A stretch of 64,000 bases of DNA from an uncultured Flavobacteriaceae bacterium (GTDB taxonomy: Bacteria; Bacteroidota; Bacteroidia; Flavobacteriales; Flavobacteriaceae). Under the pieces are notes generated by a model, which did no database searches, was not told the origin of the DNA, and was given only the letters and a program-made list of their open reading frames with translations. The stretch is from contig CANMRV010000001.1 of the NCBI GenBank assembly GCA_947500435.1, forward strand, positions 558,001 to 622,000, written 5' to 3'. Positions 37,316-46,158 of this stretch are shown one piece after another. The number at the start of each line of letters is the position of its first letter. Position 1 is the stretch's first letter. The position numbers were made by a program, and so were the translations under genes.

Positions 37316-38755
37316 ATGGATTTTGGATATCTAAAATTATATATCGATGGAAAATTGGTTGATGCTTCCGATGGAAAACGTCACACTGTAATTTGTCCGG
37401 CTAATGAAGAGAAAGCAGCCGAAATTGCATGGGCAGGGGTCAAAGACGCTGAATTGGCATTAGATGCTGCCCAAAAAGGATTCGAATATTGGTCAAAATT
37501 ATCTTTGGCAGAACGTACCGAATGGATGAGTAAGCTAAGAACTGCCGTCTTGGAAAGAGAGCACGACTTGCGTGCCGCCATGGTGTATGAAATGGGTAAG
37601 ACCTATGCCGGGGCATGGGAAGATATCGAAGGAGTTATCAATGGCTTGGAATGGTACCCTGCTGCCATGAAGAATATGCGCGATGAGCAGATTCCTGACT
37701 ACGAAAATACCCATACACATAAAATGGTACACCAACCTGCTGGTGTCGCTGTTGCCTATTTAGCATGGAATTTCCCGCTCCTCAATGTTGGTTTCAAATT
37801 AGGTCCGGCATTGGCATCTGGCTGCTCCATAATTATAAAGCCTTCCGCGGCTTCGCCGCTATCAGCCTATTTAATTGGGAAAATCTTGCATGATATTGAT
37901 TTTCCTGAGGGTGTTGTGAACATTCTTTGCGGACCAAGTAGTGAGGTGGCCCATACCATGACGACAAGTACAATTCCTGCTGTATTAACCATGATTGGTT
38001 CTACAGCTACGGGTCAAAAAGTGATTGCGGACAGTACGACCTCCATTAAAAAATTGGGAATGGAATTGGGCGGAAACGCGCCCTTCATTGTTTTTGAAGA
38101 CGCAGATTTCGAAAAAGCATTGGATTTAGGAATTGCCCTAAAATATGGGAATACGGGACAAGTTTGTGTAGCGGCGAATCGAATCTTTGTCCATAAAAGT
38201 ATTTATGATAAATTCTTGAAGGCTTATGTCAAAAAAGCTTCTGAACTGAAATTAGGTCATGGTATAGACTCCGAAGCAGATATGGGTCCGATGGTTTCAC
38301 GAAAAGACCGCGACCGTATGTTTGATTTAATTAAGGACGCCGCTAGTAAAGGTGCCAAATTGGAATATGGCGGAAACATTCCCGAAGGAAAAGAAAAAGG
38401 AAATTGGTTGGAACCCACTGTGCTTTCTGGAATGACTCCCGAAATGGATGTATTTCGAAAAGAAACTTTTGGACCCATAGGTTCCTTAATGTCCTTTGAA
38501 ACCGATGACGAAGTTTTAGCCTTGGCAAACAATACAGAATACGGATTGGCCTCTTATATTTTCACCAACGACCATAAACGTATTGAAAGGTTTTCAAGAG
38601 ATTTACAATTTGGAGAAATTCAAATCAACGGGGTCAAATATTCCATATACCTCCCCCATGGTGGAATTAAAAATAGCGGAATCGGTCATGATTGCTCACA
38701 TTTGGCTTTGGATGATTATTTGGTTAAAAAGCGGATTTCAATGGCCATTGGATAA
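37316..38755 (+). CDS. Aldehyde dehydrogenase, probable 3,6-anhydrogalactose dehydrogenase
   Basis: This 479-residue NAD(P)-dependent dehydrogenase has the general base Glu in MELGGNAPF and the nucleophile Cys in GNTGQVCVAANR, with the cofactor segment IGSTATGQKV between them. It is succinate-semialdehyde dehydrogenase-like overall. In the gene order cycloisomerase, this gene, aldolase, kinase, it matches DauA, which oxidises anhydrogalactose to anhydrogalactonate. A second, distinct aldehyde dehydrogenase lies at 62684. Confidence 0.87.
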   Translation: MDFGYLKLYIDGKLVDASDGKRHTVICPANEEKAAEIAWAGVKDAELALDAAQKGFEYWSKLSLAERTEWMSKLRTAVLEREHDLRAAMVYEMGKTYAGAWEDIEGVINGLEWYPAAMKNMRDEQIPDYENTHTHKMVHQPAGVAVAYLAWNFPLLNVGFKLGPALASGCSIIIKPSAASPLSAYLIGKILHDIDFPEGVVNILCGPSSEVAHTMTTSTIPAVLTMIGSTATGQKVIADSTTSIKKLGMELGGNAPFIVFEDADFEKALDLGIALKYGNTGQVCVAANRIFVHKSIYDKFLKAYVKKASELKLGHGIDSEADMGPMVSRKDRDRMFDLIKDAASKGAKLEYGGNIPEGKEKGNWLEPTVLSGMTPEMDVFRKETFGPIGSLMSFETDDEVLALANNTEYGLASYIFTNDHKRIERFSRDLQFGEIQINGVKYSIYLPHGGIKNSGIGHDCSHLALDDYLVKKRISMAIG

Positions 38756-38860
38756 AATAAAAACCATTAGACCTCGGAATTTAGCCTTAGGTTCTAACAA
38801 TTTTTGGTTAACAATTTTATCTTCGGTACTAGAATCCCCATTTTGTTAAAGACATAGAAT

Positions 38861-39532
38861 ATGCAACCAATCGAACAACAGGCTATATCGCCTGGACTCA
38901 TTAAAAAAATCGACAATGCCGGAATTATTGCGGTATTGATAGTCGACGAGGTAAAACATGCTGTTCCTCTGGCGAATGCACTGCTTGCTGGAGGTGTCGA
39001 TACGATTGAACTGACGCTCCGTACCCCAGCTGCTTTAGATGCAGCGAAAGCGATTAAAAAGGAAGTGCCAGAAATAACCTTAGGTTTTGGTACGGTTTTG
39101 ACGATTGATCAAGTAAAAGCCGTGGTTGATGTTGGAGCAGATTTTGCTGTTTCCCCGGGCTGTAACCCGAAAATTATAGCAGAAGCTCAGAAGCAAGGTC
39201 TGTCATTTGCCCCAGGTATTATGACTCCTTCAGATATTGAAATTGCTATTCAAGAAGGATGTCGTATTCTGAAATTTTTCCCTGCCGCAACTTCTGGTGG
39301 AATAAAACATTTGGAGAGTATGTCTGCTCCATACAATTATTTAGGTCTAAAATTTATTCCCTTGGGAGGTTGTAATATGAGCAATGCACCGACCTATCTG
39401 GAATCGAATTTGATTACCGCAATTGGAGGTACATGGGTTGCTAAAAGAAACTTGATTCAATCCGAAGATTGGGAAACAATTACCAATAACTCAAAAGAAA
39501 TAAGAAACCTAATTACAGAAATTCGGACCTAA
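38861..39532 (+). CDS. KDPG/KDPGal-type aldolase
   Basis: This 223-residue class I aldolase of the Eda family cleaves 2-keto-3-deoxy-6-phospho sugar acids to pyruvate and glyceraldehyde 3-phosphate. Visible are the catalytic Glu in TIELTLRTP, the GFGTVL segment, VSPGCNP, and the Schiff-base Lys in ILKFFPA. Members acting on the gluconate or galactonate form look alike. Here it completes the anhydrogalactose route (DauD-like). The kinase gene follows after 16 bases. Confidence 0.9.
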   Translation: MQPIEQQAISPGLIKKIDNAGIIAVLIVDEVKHAVPLANALLAGGVDTIELTLRTPAALDAAKAIKKEVPEITLGFGTVLTIDQVKAVVDVGADFAVSPGCNPKIIAEAQKQGLSFAPGIMTPSDIEIAIQEGCRILKFFPAATSGGIKHLESMSAPYNYLGLKFIPLGGCNMSNAPTYLESNLITAIGGTWVAKRNLIQSEDWETITNNSKEIRNLITEIRT

Positions 39533-39548
39533 AGTAATACGAGAACAT

Positions 39549-40637
39549 ATGAAGAAAGTAGTAACCTTTGGAGAAATAATGGGTCGAATGGCTGCACCGG
39601 CAAATTTGCGATTACGACAAACCCGAAATATCGATGTGACCTATGCGGGAGCAGAGGCAAGTGTGGCAGCTTCAATTTGTAATTTTGGCGGAAAAGCCCG
39701 GTATGTAACGGCCTTACCAAAACATACCTTGGCCGAAGCGACCATGGACTCAGTTCGTGCAGTTGGTATCGATACCGATTTTATTTTACGCACGGATGAG
39801 GGTAGGCTGGGACTTTACTTTCTAGAAACAGGTGCAAACCAAAGACCAAGTAATGTCATTTATGACCGAGCTGGTTCTGCTGTTTCGATAGCTACGGCTG
39901 ACCAATATGATTGGGAAGGTATTTTTAAGGATGCCCAATGGCTACACCTAAGCGGAATAACTCCGGCCTTATCGAAAAATGCGGCAGAAGCTACCTTGGT
40001 CGCAGCACAGAAAGCAAAGGAGGCTGGTTGTTCTGTTTCAATTGATTTAAACTTTAGGGGTAAGTTATGGAAGTGGGATTCCAATTATTCACAGCGTGAT
40101 TTAGCACAAAAAACGATGCGCGGTATTTTACCCTTCGTTGATGTCATTGTTGGTAATGAAGAAGATTGTCAAGATGTTTTAGGTATTCAAGCAGGAGATA
40201 CAGATGTGCATTCAGGTGCATTGGACATTTCTAGATATCCTGATGTGGCGCGGCAGGTTTTGCAACAGTTTCCTAATGTTAGCAAAGTAGCTATTACATT
40301 ACGTGAAAGCCTTTCTGCCAGTCATAACAACTGGGGAGCAATGCTATTTGATGCAGCTACTGATACTCCGTCTTTCGCTCCTTTGGATGAAAATGGAAAC
40401 TATAAGCCTTATCAAATAAAGAACATAGTCGACCGCGTTGGCGGTGGTGATTCTTTCGCTGCTGGATTAATATTTGCTTCCATAACTCCCGAATTGAGCG
40501 AAACTCAGACCGCCGTAAATTATGCAGTTGCGGCTTCATGCTTAAAGCATTCTATTAAAGGGGATTTTAATTATTCTACAAGAGCTGAGGTTGAACGACT
40601 GATGGGGGGTAATGCTTCTGGCCGTGTGGTTCGTTAA
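39549..40637 (+). CDS. PfkB-family 2-keto-3-deoxy-sugar-acid kinase
   Basis: This 362-residue sugar kinase has the PfkB fold: start VTFGEIMGRMAAPA with the substrate-binding YAGAEASVAASICNFGG, and the C-terminal signature DRVGGGDSFAAG with the catalytic Asp. It resembles 2-keto-3-deoxygluconate kinases (KdgK, DauC). It phosphorylates the product of the cycloisomerase (or of KduD) before the aldolase. The GH2 gene starts 10 bases later. Confidence 0.9.
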   Translation: MKKVVTFGEIMGRMAAPANLRLRQTRNIDVTYAGAEASVAASICNFGGKARYVTALPKHTLAEATMDSVRAVGIDTDFILRTDEGRLGLYFLETGANQRPSNVIYDRAGSAVSIATADQYDWEGIFKDAQWLHLSGITPALSKNAAEATLVAAQKAKEAGCSVSIDLNFRGKLWKWDSNYSQRDLAQKTMRGILPFVDVIVGNEEDCQDVLGIQAGDTDVHSGALDISRYPDVARQVLQQFPNVSKVAITLRESLSASHNNWGAMLFDAATDTPSFAPLDENGNYKPYQIKNIVDRVGGGDSFAAGLIFASITPELSETQTAVNYAVAASCLKHSIKGDFNYSTRAEVERLMGGNASGRVVR

Positions 40638-40647
40638 ACTATTTTTT

Positions 40648-43548
40648 ATGAAATCAAAAAATGCCTTTGTGCTGCTAGTTCTATTAAGTACGCAAGCATT
40701 TTGTTTTGCACAGACTGAACTTTCTCTTAACGGTCAATGGGAAATCATTTTTGATGAGGCCAATGAGGGAAGGTCTGCCAACTGGCAAAAAGATTCCATA
40801 TTTCAAAGCCATCCTGACAAGCAGAAAATACAAGTCCCAAGTAGTTGGGAGTTAATTAAGCAAGATTACGAGGGAGTTGGTTTTTACCGACATGAATTTC
40901 AGGTTCCAGCTAATTGGGAAGGCAAAGTTGTTCGTATGCATTTTGGTGCGGTCAACTACCTGTCGGAATTTTGGTTGAACGATGAGGTAGTCGGTTTTCA
41001 TGAAGGCGGATTCACACCTTTTGAATTTCGAGTTGATGAGCTATTGAAGTTTGGGGAAAGGAATGTGCTTACCGTCCGAGTTGTCGGACCTATCTTGTTG
41101 TCAGACAAAGAAGTAGATGGGGTAAAACCTTTAGAAACTCCACAATGGCGTGGCGGAATTTCAGGAGGAATTTGGCAAGAAGTACAGCTTATGGCGACCG
41201 ACGCAGTTTATGTAGATGATGTATTTATCGAACCAAAAATAGGGGAAGATACGGCCACGTTTCATGTGGAGTTAGACCATACAGCTATTAAGGGAACTTC
41301 CGCAGAACTGGAAATCAATATTACCAAAGCGTCTGATTCCACCAAGAAAGTTGTAAATGTTTCTGAAAAATGGGAACTCCATCCTGGAAAAAATAAAAAG
41401 GACTTTGTATTAAAAATTCCTGATACGGAATATTGGTCTCCAGCCAATCCACATCTCTATAAAGCCGAAGTAAAAGTATTAGTTGATGGAAAGGTTTCCG
41501 ATTTTTGGAGCGAACGATTCGGACTACGAGAACTCACTATCAAAAACAAAGATTTTTATTTGAATGGTGAGCGGATTTATATCAAGGCGACTTTCTTTGA
41601 AGGTTTGTATCCCAACGGAATTGCCTACCCGGATTCCGAGGAAATGGCAAGAACCGAAATTCGTTTGGCCAAGGAAGCTGGTTTTAATATGATACGTCCT
41701 TGGCGTCATCCGCCGACACCAATGTGGTTGGATTTGGCCGATGAGATGGGTGTTTTGGTGGTTGGTAGCCCCGCTTTGGAATGTATGCAACTACCATTAT
41801 CTACGCCTTACTTATCGAAAAGGGTTGAAAATGAAGTGACCCAAACTATTTTGCGTGATAGAAATAGGGCGAGTATAGTTCAATGGGAATTGTTCAACGA
41901 GTTACATCGCCCGGTTCTAAAACAATTGATGCGACCTATGGCAATGGTAACTAGAACCTTAGACCCAACACGATTAATTCTAGACGAATCTGGTGGCTGG
42001 GCTTTTGGAGCGAATATGTATTTGCCCAACGAATATGAACCAACACAGTTCAACGATATTCACAATTATCCTGGGCCTTTTATTGACAAGGATAAATATG
42101 ATGGCTATCTATCCATTGGTCTGACGAAAGAAGAAAAGAAGGCGAAAGGGTATAAAGGAAAGACCCCGGGAAGAAATGTAGTTCCTGGACTCATGTCTTT
42201 TGTCTCGGAATTGGGCTATGGAAGTCTTCCTAATTTGACGCTCAACAATCCCAAATTCGAAAAGGATGGCAATCCGCTAACTCCAGCGTATCGCTATCAC
42301 AAACGATTGGCGGAGAAGCAGGAGGACCTATTAATAGAAAGTGGATTTAAGGAACTCTATCCCGACATGAAACAATTTTATTTAGACCAGCAATCCATTC
42401 ATGGAGCTGCAAACAAACGGATGATAGAAGCAGTTCGTTCGAACCCTGAGGTTGATGGATACTGTATTCATGCTTTGGCCGCTGGCGATTGGATATTAGG
42501 GGCAGGTCTTATTGATTTATGGCGTAATCCGAAGACTTATGCTTATGAGGATACGAAAGCTGCAAATCAACCTCAGCTAATTTCCATCAGGGCAGAACCA
42601 CGAAATGCTTATGCTGAAAACGGTTTGACTTTGAGTGTCAATGGCATCAACGAATTGACTCCGATTGAAGGGAATTTGGAGTTAGAAATTACTTCCGCTT
42701 CAGAAGATGTGGTTTATTCCAAAGAGATAGCTAAGGAATTGAAATCAGGAGTTTCAAATTTATTTGAATCCAACGTAAATACCTCAGCTTGGGAAGGTAG
42801 TTATACTGTTACAGCAAAAATCATAACATCAGACGGTAAAATAATCACTGAAAACTTCACGGAATTTGATGTATTTAATACGAAAGGATTACAAGCTCCC
42901 GAAGCCAAAATAGCAGTATTAGATTATTCCAAGGCACTTGTGCCTTTCCTAAAAAAATCAGGAATCAAAACAACTGCCTTTTCAAAATCCACGGATGTCT
43001 CAATTCCGGTTTTTGTAACAGCGGCAGTCCCAAGGACAAATTCAGATAAAAAACGTTTCTCTGATTTAGAAGCCTTTGTACAAAAAGGAGGCACCTTAGT
43101 TTACATTGAGGGAACAAAGGAAGATAGTGATGGTTCGAACCCATTATTTCCTTTCAGCACAAATGCACACCCGGCCGTTGGTTTATGGACATGTATTCCA
43201 CATATGGTGCATGATCATCCCATTTTTGAGGGACTTCCAACCAAGGGTATGATGCGAAATGTATATGAAAATATATGGCCTAAGATGACCCTACGTGATT
43301 TAAAAGGGAAAGAAAGCTCCAAGATTGAAACTTTGGTAGGTACAGTCGCCTTTGATTGGTTTTCAAAGGAACATAAAATGAATTATTCTGGTCCCGGAGC
43401 ATCATGGTGGGGTTCTGATATGGCCATTATTCCTTCCGGGAAAGGCCGATATTTGATTTCACAGCTGCGCTTGGTTGAGAACTTGGGCAAAGACCCCGTG
43501 GCCGATAAAATCTTGTTCAATATGATTAATTTCCTTACTAGAAAATAG
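40648..43548 (+). CDS. GH2-family exo-glycosidase, probable beta-galactosidase
   Basis: The 966-residue secreted protein begins at ATG 40648, which gives a signal peptide ending CFAQ. An upstream in-frame ATG overlaps the kinase gene. It has the GH2 order: sugar-binding jelly roll (about 25-190), Ig-like domain (about 200-310), TIM barrel from about 315, and a C-terminal extension with a flavodoxin-like part near 780-870. Glu418 in WELFNELHRP is the expected acid/base and Glu521 in SFVSELGYG the likely nucleophile. In this locus a beta-galactosidase acting on desulfated galactan fragments is the simplest reading. Confidence 0.85.
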   Translation: MKSKNAFVLLVLLSTQAFCFAQTELSLNGQWEIIFDEANEGRSANWQKDSIFQSHPDKQKIQVPSSWELIKQDYEGVGFYRHEFQVPANWEGKVVRMHFGAVNYLSEFWLNDEVVGFHEGGFTPFEFRVDELLKFGERNVLTVRVVGPILLSDKEVDGVKPLETPQWRGGISGGIWQEVQLMATDAVYVDDVFIEPKIGEDTATFHVELDHTAIKGTSAELEINITKASDSTKKVVNVSEKWELHPGKNKKDFVLKIPDTEYWSPANPHLYKAEVKVLVDGKVSDFWSERFGLRELTIKNKDFYLNGERIYIKATFFEGLYPNGIAYPDSEEMARTEIRLAKEAGFNMIRPWRHPPTPMWLDLADEMGVLVVGSPALECMQLPLSTPYLSKRVENEVTQTILRDRNRASIVQWELFNELHRPVLKQLMRPMAMVTRTLDPTRLILDESGGWAFGANMYLPNEYEPTQFNDIHNYPGPFIDKDKYDGYLSIGLTKEEKKAKGYKGKTPGRNVVPGLMSFVSELGYGSLPNLTLNNPKFEKDGNPLTPAYRYHKRLAEKQEDLLIESGFKELYPDMKQFYLDQQSIHGAANKRMIEAVRSNPEVDGYCIHALAAGDWILGAGLIDLWRNPKTYAYEDTKAANQPQLISIRAEPRNAYAENGLTLSVNGINELTPIEGNLELEITSASEDVVYSKEIAKELKSGVSNLFESNVNTSAWEGSYTVTAKIITSDGKIITENFTEFDVFNTKGLQAPEAKIAVLDYSKALVPFLKKSGIKTTAFSKSTDVSIPVFVTAAVPRTNSDKKRFSDLEAFVQKGGTLVYIEGTKEDSDGSNPLFPFSTNAHPAVGLWTCIPHMVHDHPIFEGLPTKGMMRNVYENIWPKMTLRDLKGKESSKIETLVGTVAFDWFSKEHKMNYSGPGASWWGSDMAIIPSGKGRYLISQLRLVENLGKDPVADKILFNMINFLTRK

Positions 43549-43557
43549 TTTCGATTT

Positions 43558-46146
43558 ATGCGAGGTCTGCTTTTGCTTATTGGTCTGCTGAGTTGTTGCA
43601 CTACTTTGGTGGCGCAAGAACAAGACCTAGGCAGTGGCTTAAAAGGAATTTGGCAACGGACTAGCGACCAATTGGATATCAAACCGTGGCATGCGCAATG
43701 GATTTGGTTGAAAGACTCCATTGCTTCGGATATGCTATTGGCTCGAAAGAATTTTGACCTCTCATCAATCCCTGAAACCGCGATATTAAGAATCACGGCT
43801 ACCTCACAATACCAACTTTATATTAATGGGAAATATGTCCGTAGAGGACCTGCTCGTAGTGCTCCGCATCATCAATCCTTCGACATTTTGGATATTTCAA
43901 AACTACTCAAAGAAGGAAAAAATATAATGGCCGTAAGAGTCCATAAACAAAATAAAAAGTTTTCGTATAACCTTGAACAGCGTGGTGGATTGTTGGCACA
44001 ATTGGATATCGACATGAATGGGGAGGAGCAAACGGTTTTTACGAATTCCGATTGGAAAGTCTCACTTCAACCTTCATGGGATAGCAAGGCACCTTTAATA
44101 AGTCGTTTTCAGCAAATCGTCAATGACCGTGTAGATATGCGAAAGCATTTGCACGGGTGGAAAGAAATTGATTTCGATGATTCTGATTGGTTAAATGCAA
44201 CTCCTTTGTTTCGAACGGAAGGTTGGCCCTCGGTTCAAAAAAATGACAGTCCGTTTGAATTGGCCACACCCTGGACAGCACTCGTACCTCGTGAAGTTCC
44301 CTATCTCATGGAGAATCAAATAAGAGCTGAAAATCTTATCCAGGCAACTCAAATCGAATTAAGTAATGAACCTCCGAATAATATTGACTTATCTAAAGAG
44401 CTTGACAAGTCGATTTTGAAAAGTTTAAAAAAATACATAGTAAGAAAAGCTCCGTTAGAAATTCCCAAGACAGAAAATGGTAAAGCATGGTTTCTGTTGT
44501 TTGATTTAGGGAAAATAGTAAATGGAACTCCCATGTTAGAAATTCAGGGGCCATCCGGAACGAAAGTAGAAGTTGTTGGTGCGCCTTTTATGGTAAATGA
44601 AAAGTTTACTTATAAGATTGTGGACTGCGAATATCGAGATGAAATAATCCTTTCTGGAGGAAAAGATATTTGGGAGGCTACTTATTTTAAACCTACACGT
44701 TATTTGGGAATCATTGTTCATACTACTGAAGCCCCTGCAAAACTTTTTTCTTTTAGTACCCGTCAAATAAAATACCCTTTTGAAAAGATGGGTTTCATGA
44801 AATCAAAAGAAGCACCATGGGTAGAGCAATATATGGAAGCTTCGGCAAAGACCATCGATGTGTGCACCACGGATGCATATACCGATAACTATCGTGAACG
44901 AAGGCAATATGCACAAACGGGTTACTACGCTGCGCTTGGCAACTACTATCTCTTTGGCGACACGGCACTCCAACGCAGGTATTTGGTACAGACGGCTCAA
45001 GAACAACAGGGAAACGGAATCATACCAGCCTACGCTCCCGCAGCCAGCGATGACTATATGGTTATTTTGGATTCCAATTGTTTGTGGATTCGTAGTTTGC
45101 ACAACTATTTATTGTATTCAGGAGACTATAAAACGACCAAAGAATTGTTGCCTACTGCCCAAAAATTAATGCAGTTGATAGATAGTTTCACTAACGATTT
45201 GGGAATGATACAAAATCCACCGTACCCCTATTGGCTCGACCATGCGCTAATGGACCGACGGGGAGCGAACCTCAATTTGAACGGTCACTATTTGGGCGCT
45301 TTAGATGATTTTGCAAAACTTCTAGAATGGCTCGATATGCCTGATAGTAAAACGTATATAGCAAAAGCAAAACAGCTCCGTCAATCGCTACAAAAGCACT
45401 TATGGAATGAAGAGAAACAACTTTTTGCTGATGCCCTTATTGATGGAAAGCAATCCGAAATGTTTAGCGAACATGGGAATGCAACTGCACTATCTCTAAA
45501 TATTGCAACCCAAGAACAGGCAGATAAAATTGCCAAACAATTGCTTGTAAATGATAATCATGATTACGTCAGGCGTGAATCAGGATTAATTATGGTCACT
45601 CCGGCAATGTCATATTATCTGCATAAAGGTTTGGCTGAATACGGATATATTGATGAATCTTTAGAAATGTTCCGTTCGCGTTTTGATAAAATGTTAGCAA
45701 CAGCTACGAATGGCACACTCTGGGAAGAATGGCGATTGGATGGTATTGGTCGTTCAGGGAAATTGGAAATGGGCAGAACCCGAAGCGATGCCCAAACTGA
45801 GAGCGCTTTCGCTCCGGCACTTTTAGCTGAATACATTTTAGGAGTCCGACCAACTCAACCGGGAATGAAAGAAGTCGAAGTTTATCGAACCGAATCGGAT
45901 ATCCGTCAAATTGAGGCTAATGTTCCTTCTCCAGAAGGAAATCTGTTTGTGAAATGGGATGTTCTTGAGGGAAAGAAATCACTTCGATTGAATGTTCCTG
46001 GAGAAATGAAATTAAAATTGGATTTGAAGAGCTTGATGAGAGTAGAGTCAGGCTCGATTTTAATTGATGGTGCAAAGTTGAGTCAAGATGCAAAAACAAA
46101 TCCGTATTTTATGCTAGGAAAAGGAAAACATACAATTCAATTTTAG
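43558..46146 (+). CDS. GH78-like six-hairpin glycosidase (alpha-L-rhamnosidase-like)
   Basis: This 862-residue exported protein has either lipobox LLSC or a signal-peptidase I site after LVAQ. The layout is that of GH78-type enzymes: N-terminal beta-domains (WIWLKD, LYINGKYVRRGPAR), an alpha/alpha six-hairpin barrel, and a C-terminal beta-domain. TDNYRERRQYAQTG replaces the GH78 DxPxR(D/E)ERxxW motif, and GTLWEEWRLDG carries the probable catalytic Glu. Classical GH78 removes L-rhamnose, which is not a known part of carrageenan or agar, so the sugar removed here is open. Confidence 0.78.
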   Translation: MRGLLLLIGLLSCCTTLVAQEQDLGSGLKGIWQRTSDQLDIKPWHAQWIWLKDSIASDMLLARKNFDLSSIPETAILRITATSQYQLYINGKYVRRGPARSAPHHQSFDILDISKLLKEGKNIMAVRVHKQNKKFSYNLEQRGGLLAQLDIDMNGEEQTVFTNSDWKVSLQPSWDSKAPLISRFQQIVNDRVDMRKHLHGWKEIDFDDSDWLNATPLFRTEGWPSVQKNDSPFELATPWTALVPREVPYLMENQIRAENLIQATQIELSNEPPNNIDLSKELDKSILKSLKKYIVRKAPLEIPKTENGKAWFLLFDLGKIVNGTPMLEIQGPSGTKVEVVGAPFMVNEKFTYKIVDCEYRDEIILSGGKDIWEATYFKPTRYLGIIVHTTEAPAKLFSFSTRQIKYPFEKMGFMKSKEAPWVEQYMEASAKTIDVCTTDAYTDNYRERRQYAQTGYYAALGNYYLFGDTALQRRYLVQTAQEQQGNGIIPAYAPAASDDYMVILDSNCLWIRSLHNYLLYSGDYKTTKELLPTAQKLMQLIDSFTNDLGMIQNPPYPYWLDHALMDRRGANLNLNGHYLGALDDFAKLLEWLDMPDSKTYIAKAKQLRQSLQKHLWNEEKQLFADALIDGKQSEMFSEHGNATALSLNIATQEQADKIAKQLLVNDNHDYVRRESGLIMVTPAMSYYLHKGLAEYGYIDESLEMFRSRFDKMLATATNGTLWEEWRLDGIGRSGKLEMGRTRSDAQTESAFAPALLAEYILGVRPTQPGMKEVEVYRTESDIRQIEANVPSPEGNLFVKWDVLEGKKSLRLNVPGEMKLKLDLKSLMRVESGSILIDGAKLSQDAKTNPYFMLGKGKHTIQF

Positions 46147-46158
46147 ATAGAGTCCATT

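Noticed and set aside
44803..45102. Minus-strand frame opposite the GH78-like gene
   Set aside because: It is fully antisense to a conserved catalytic barrel, with composition expected of a shadow frame.
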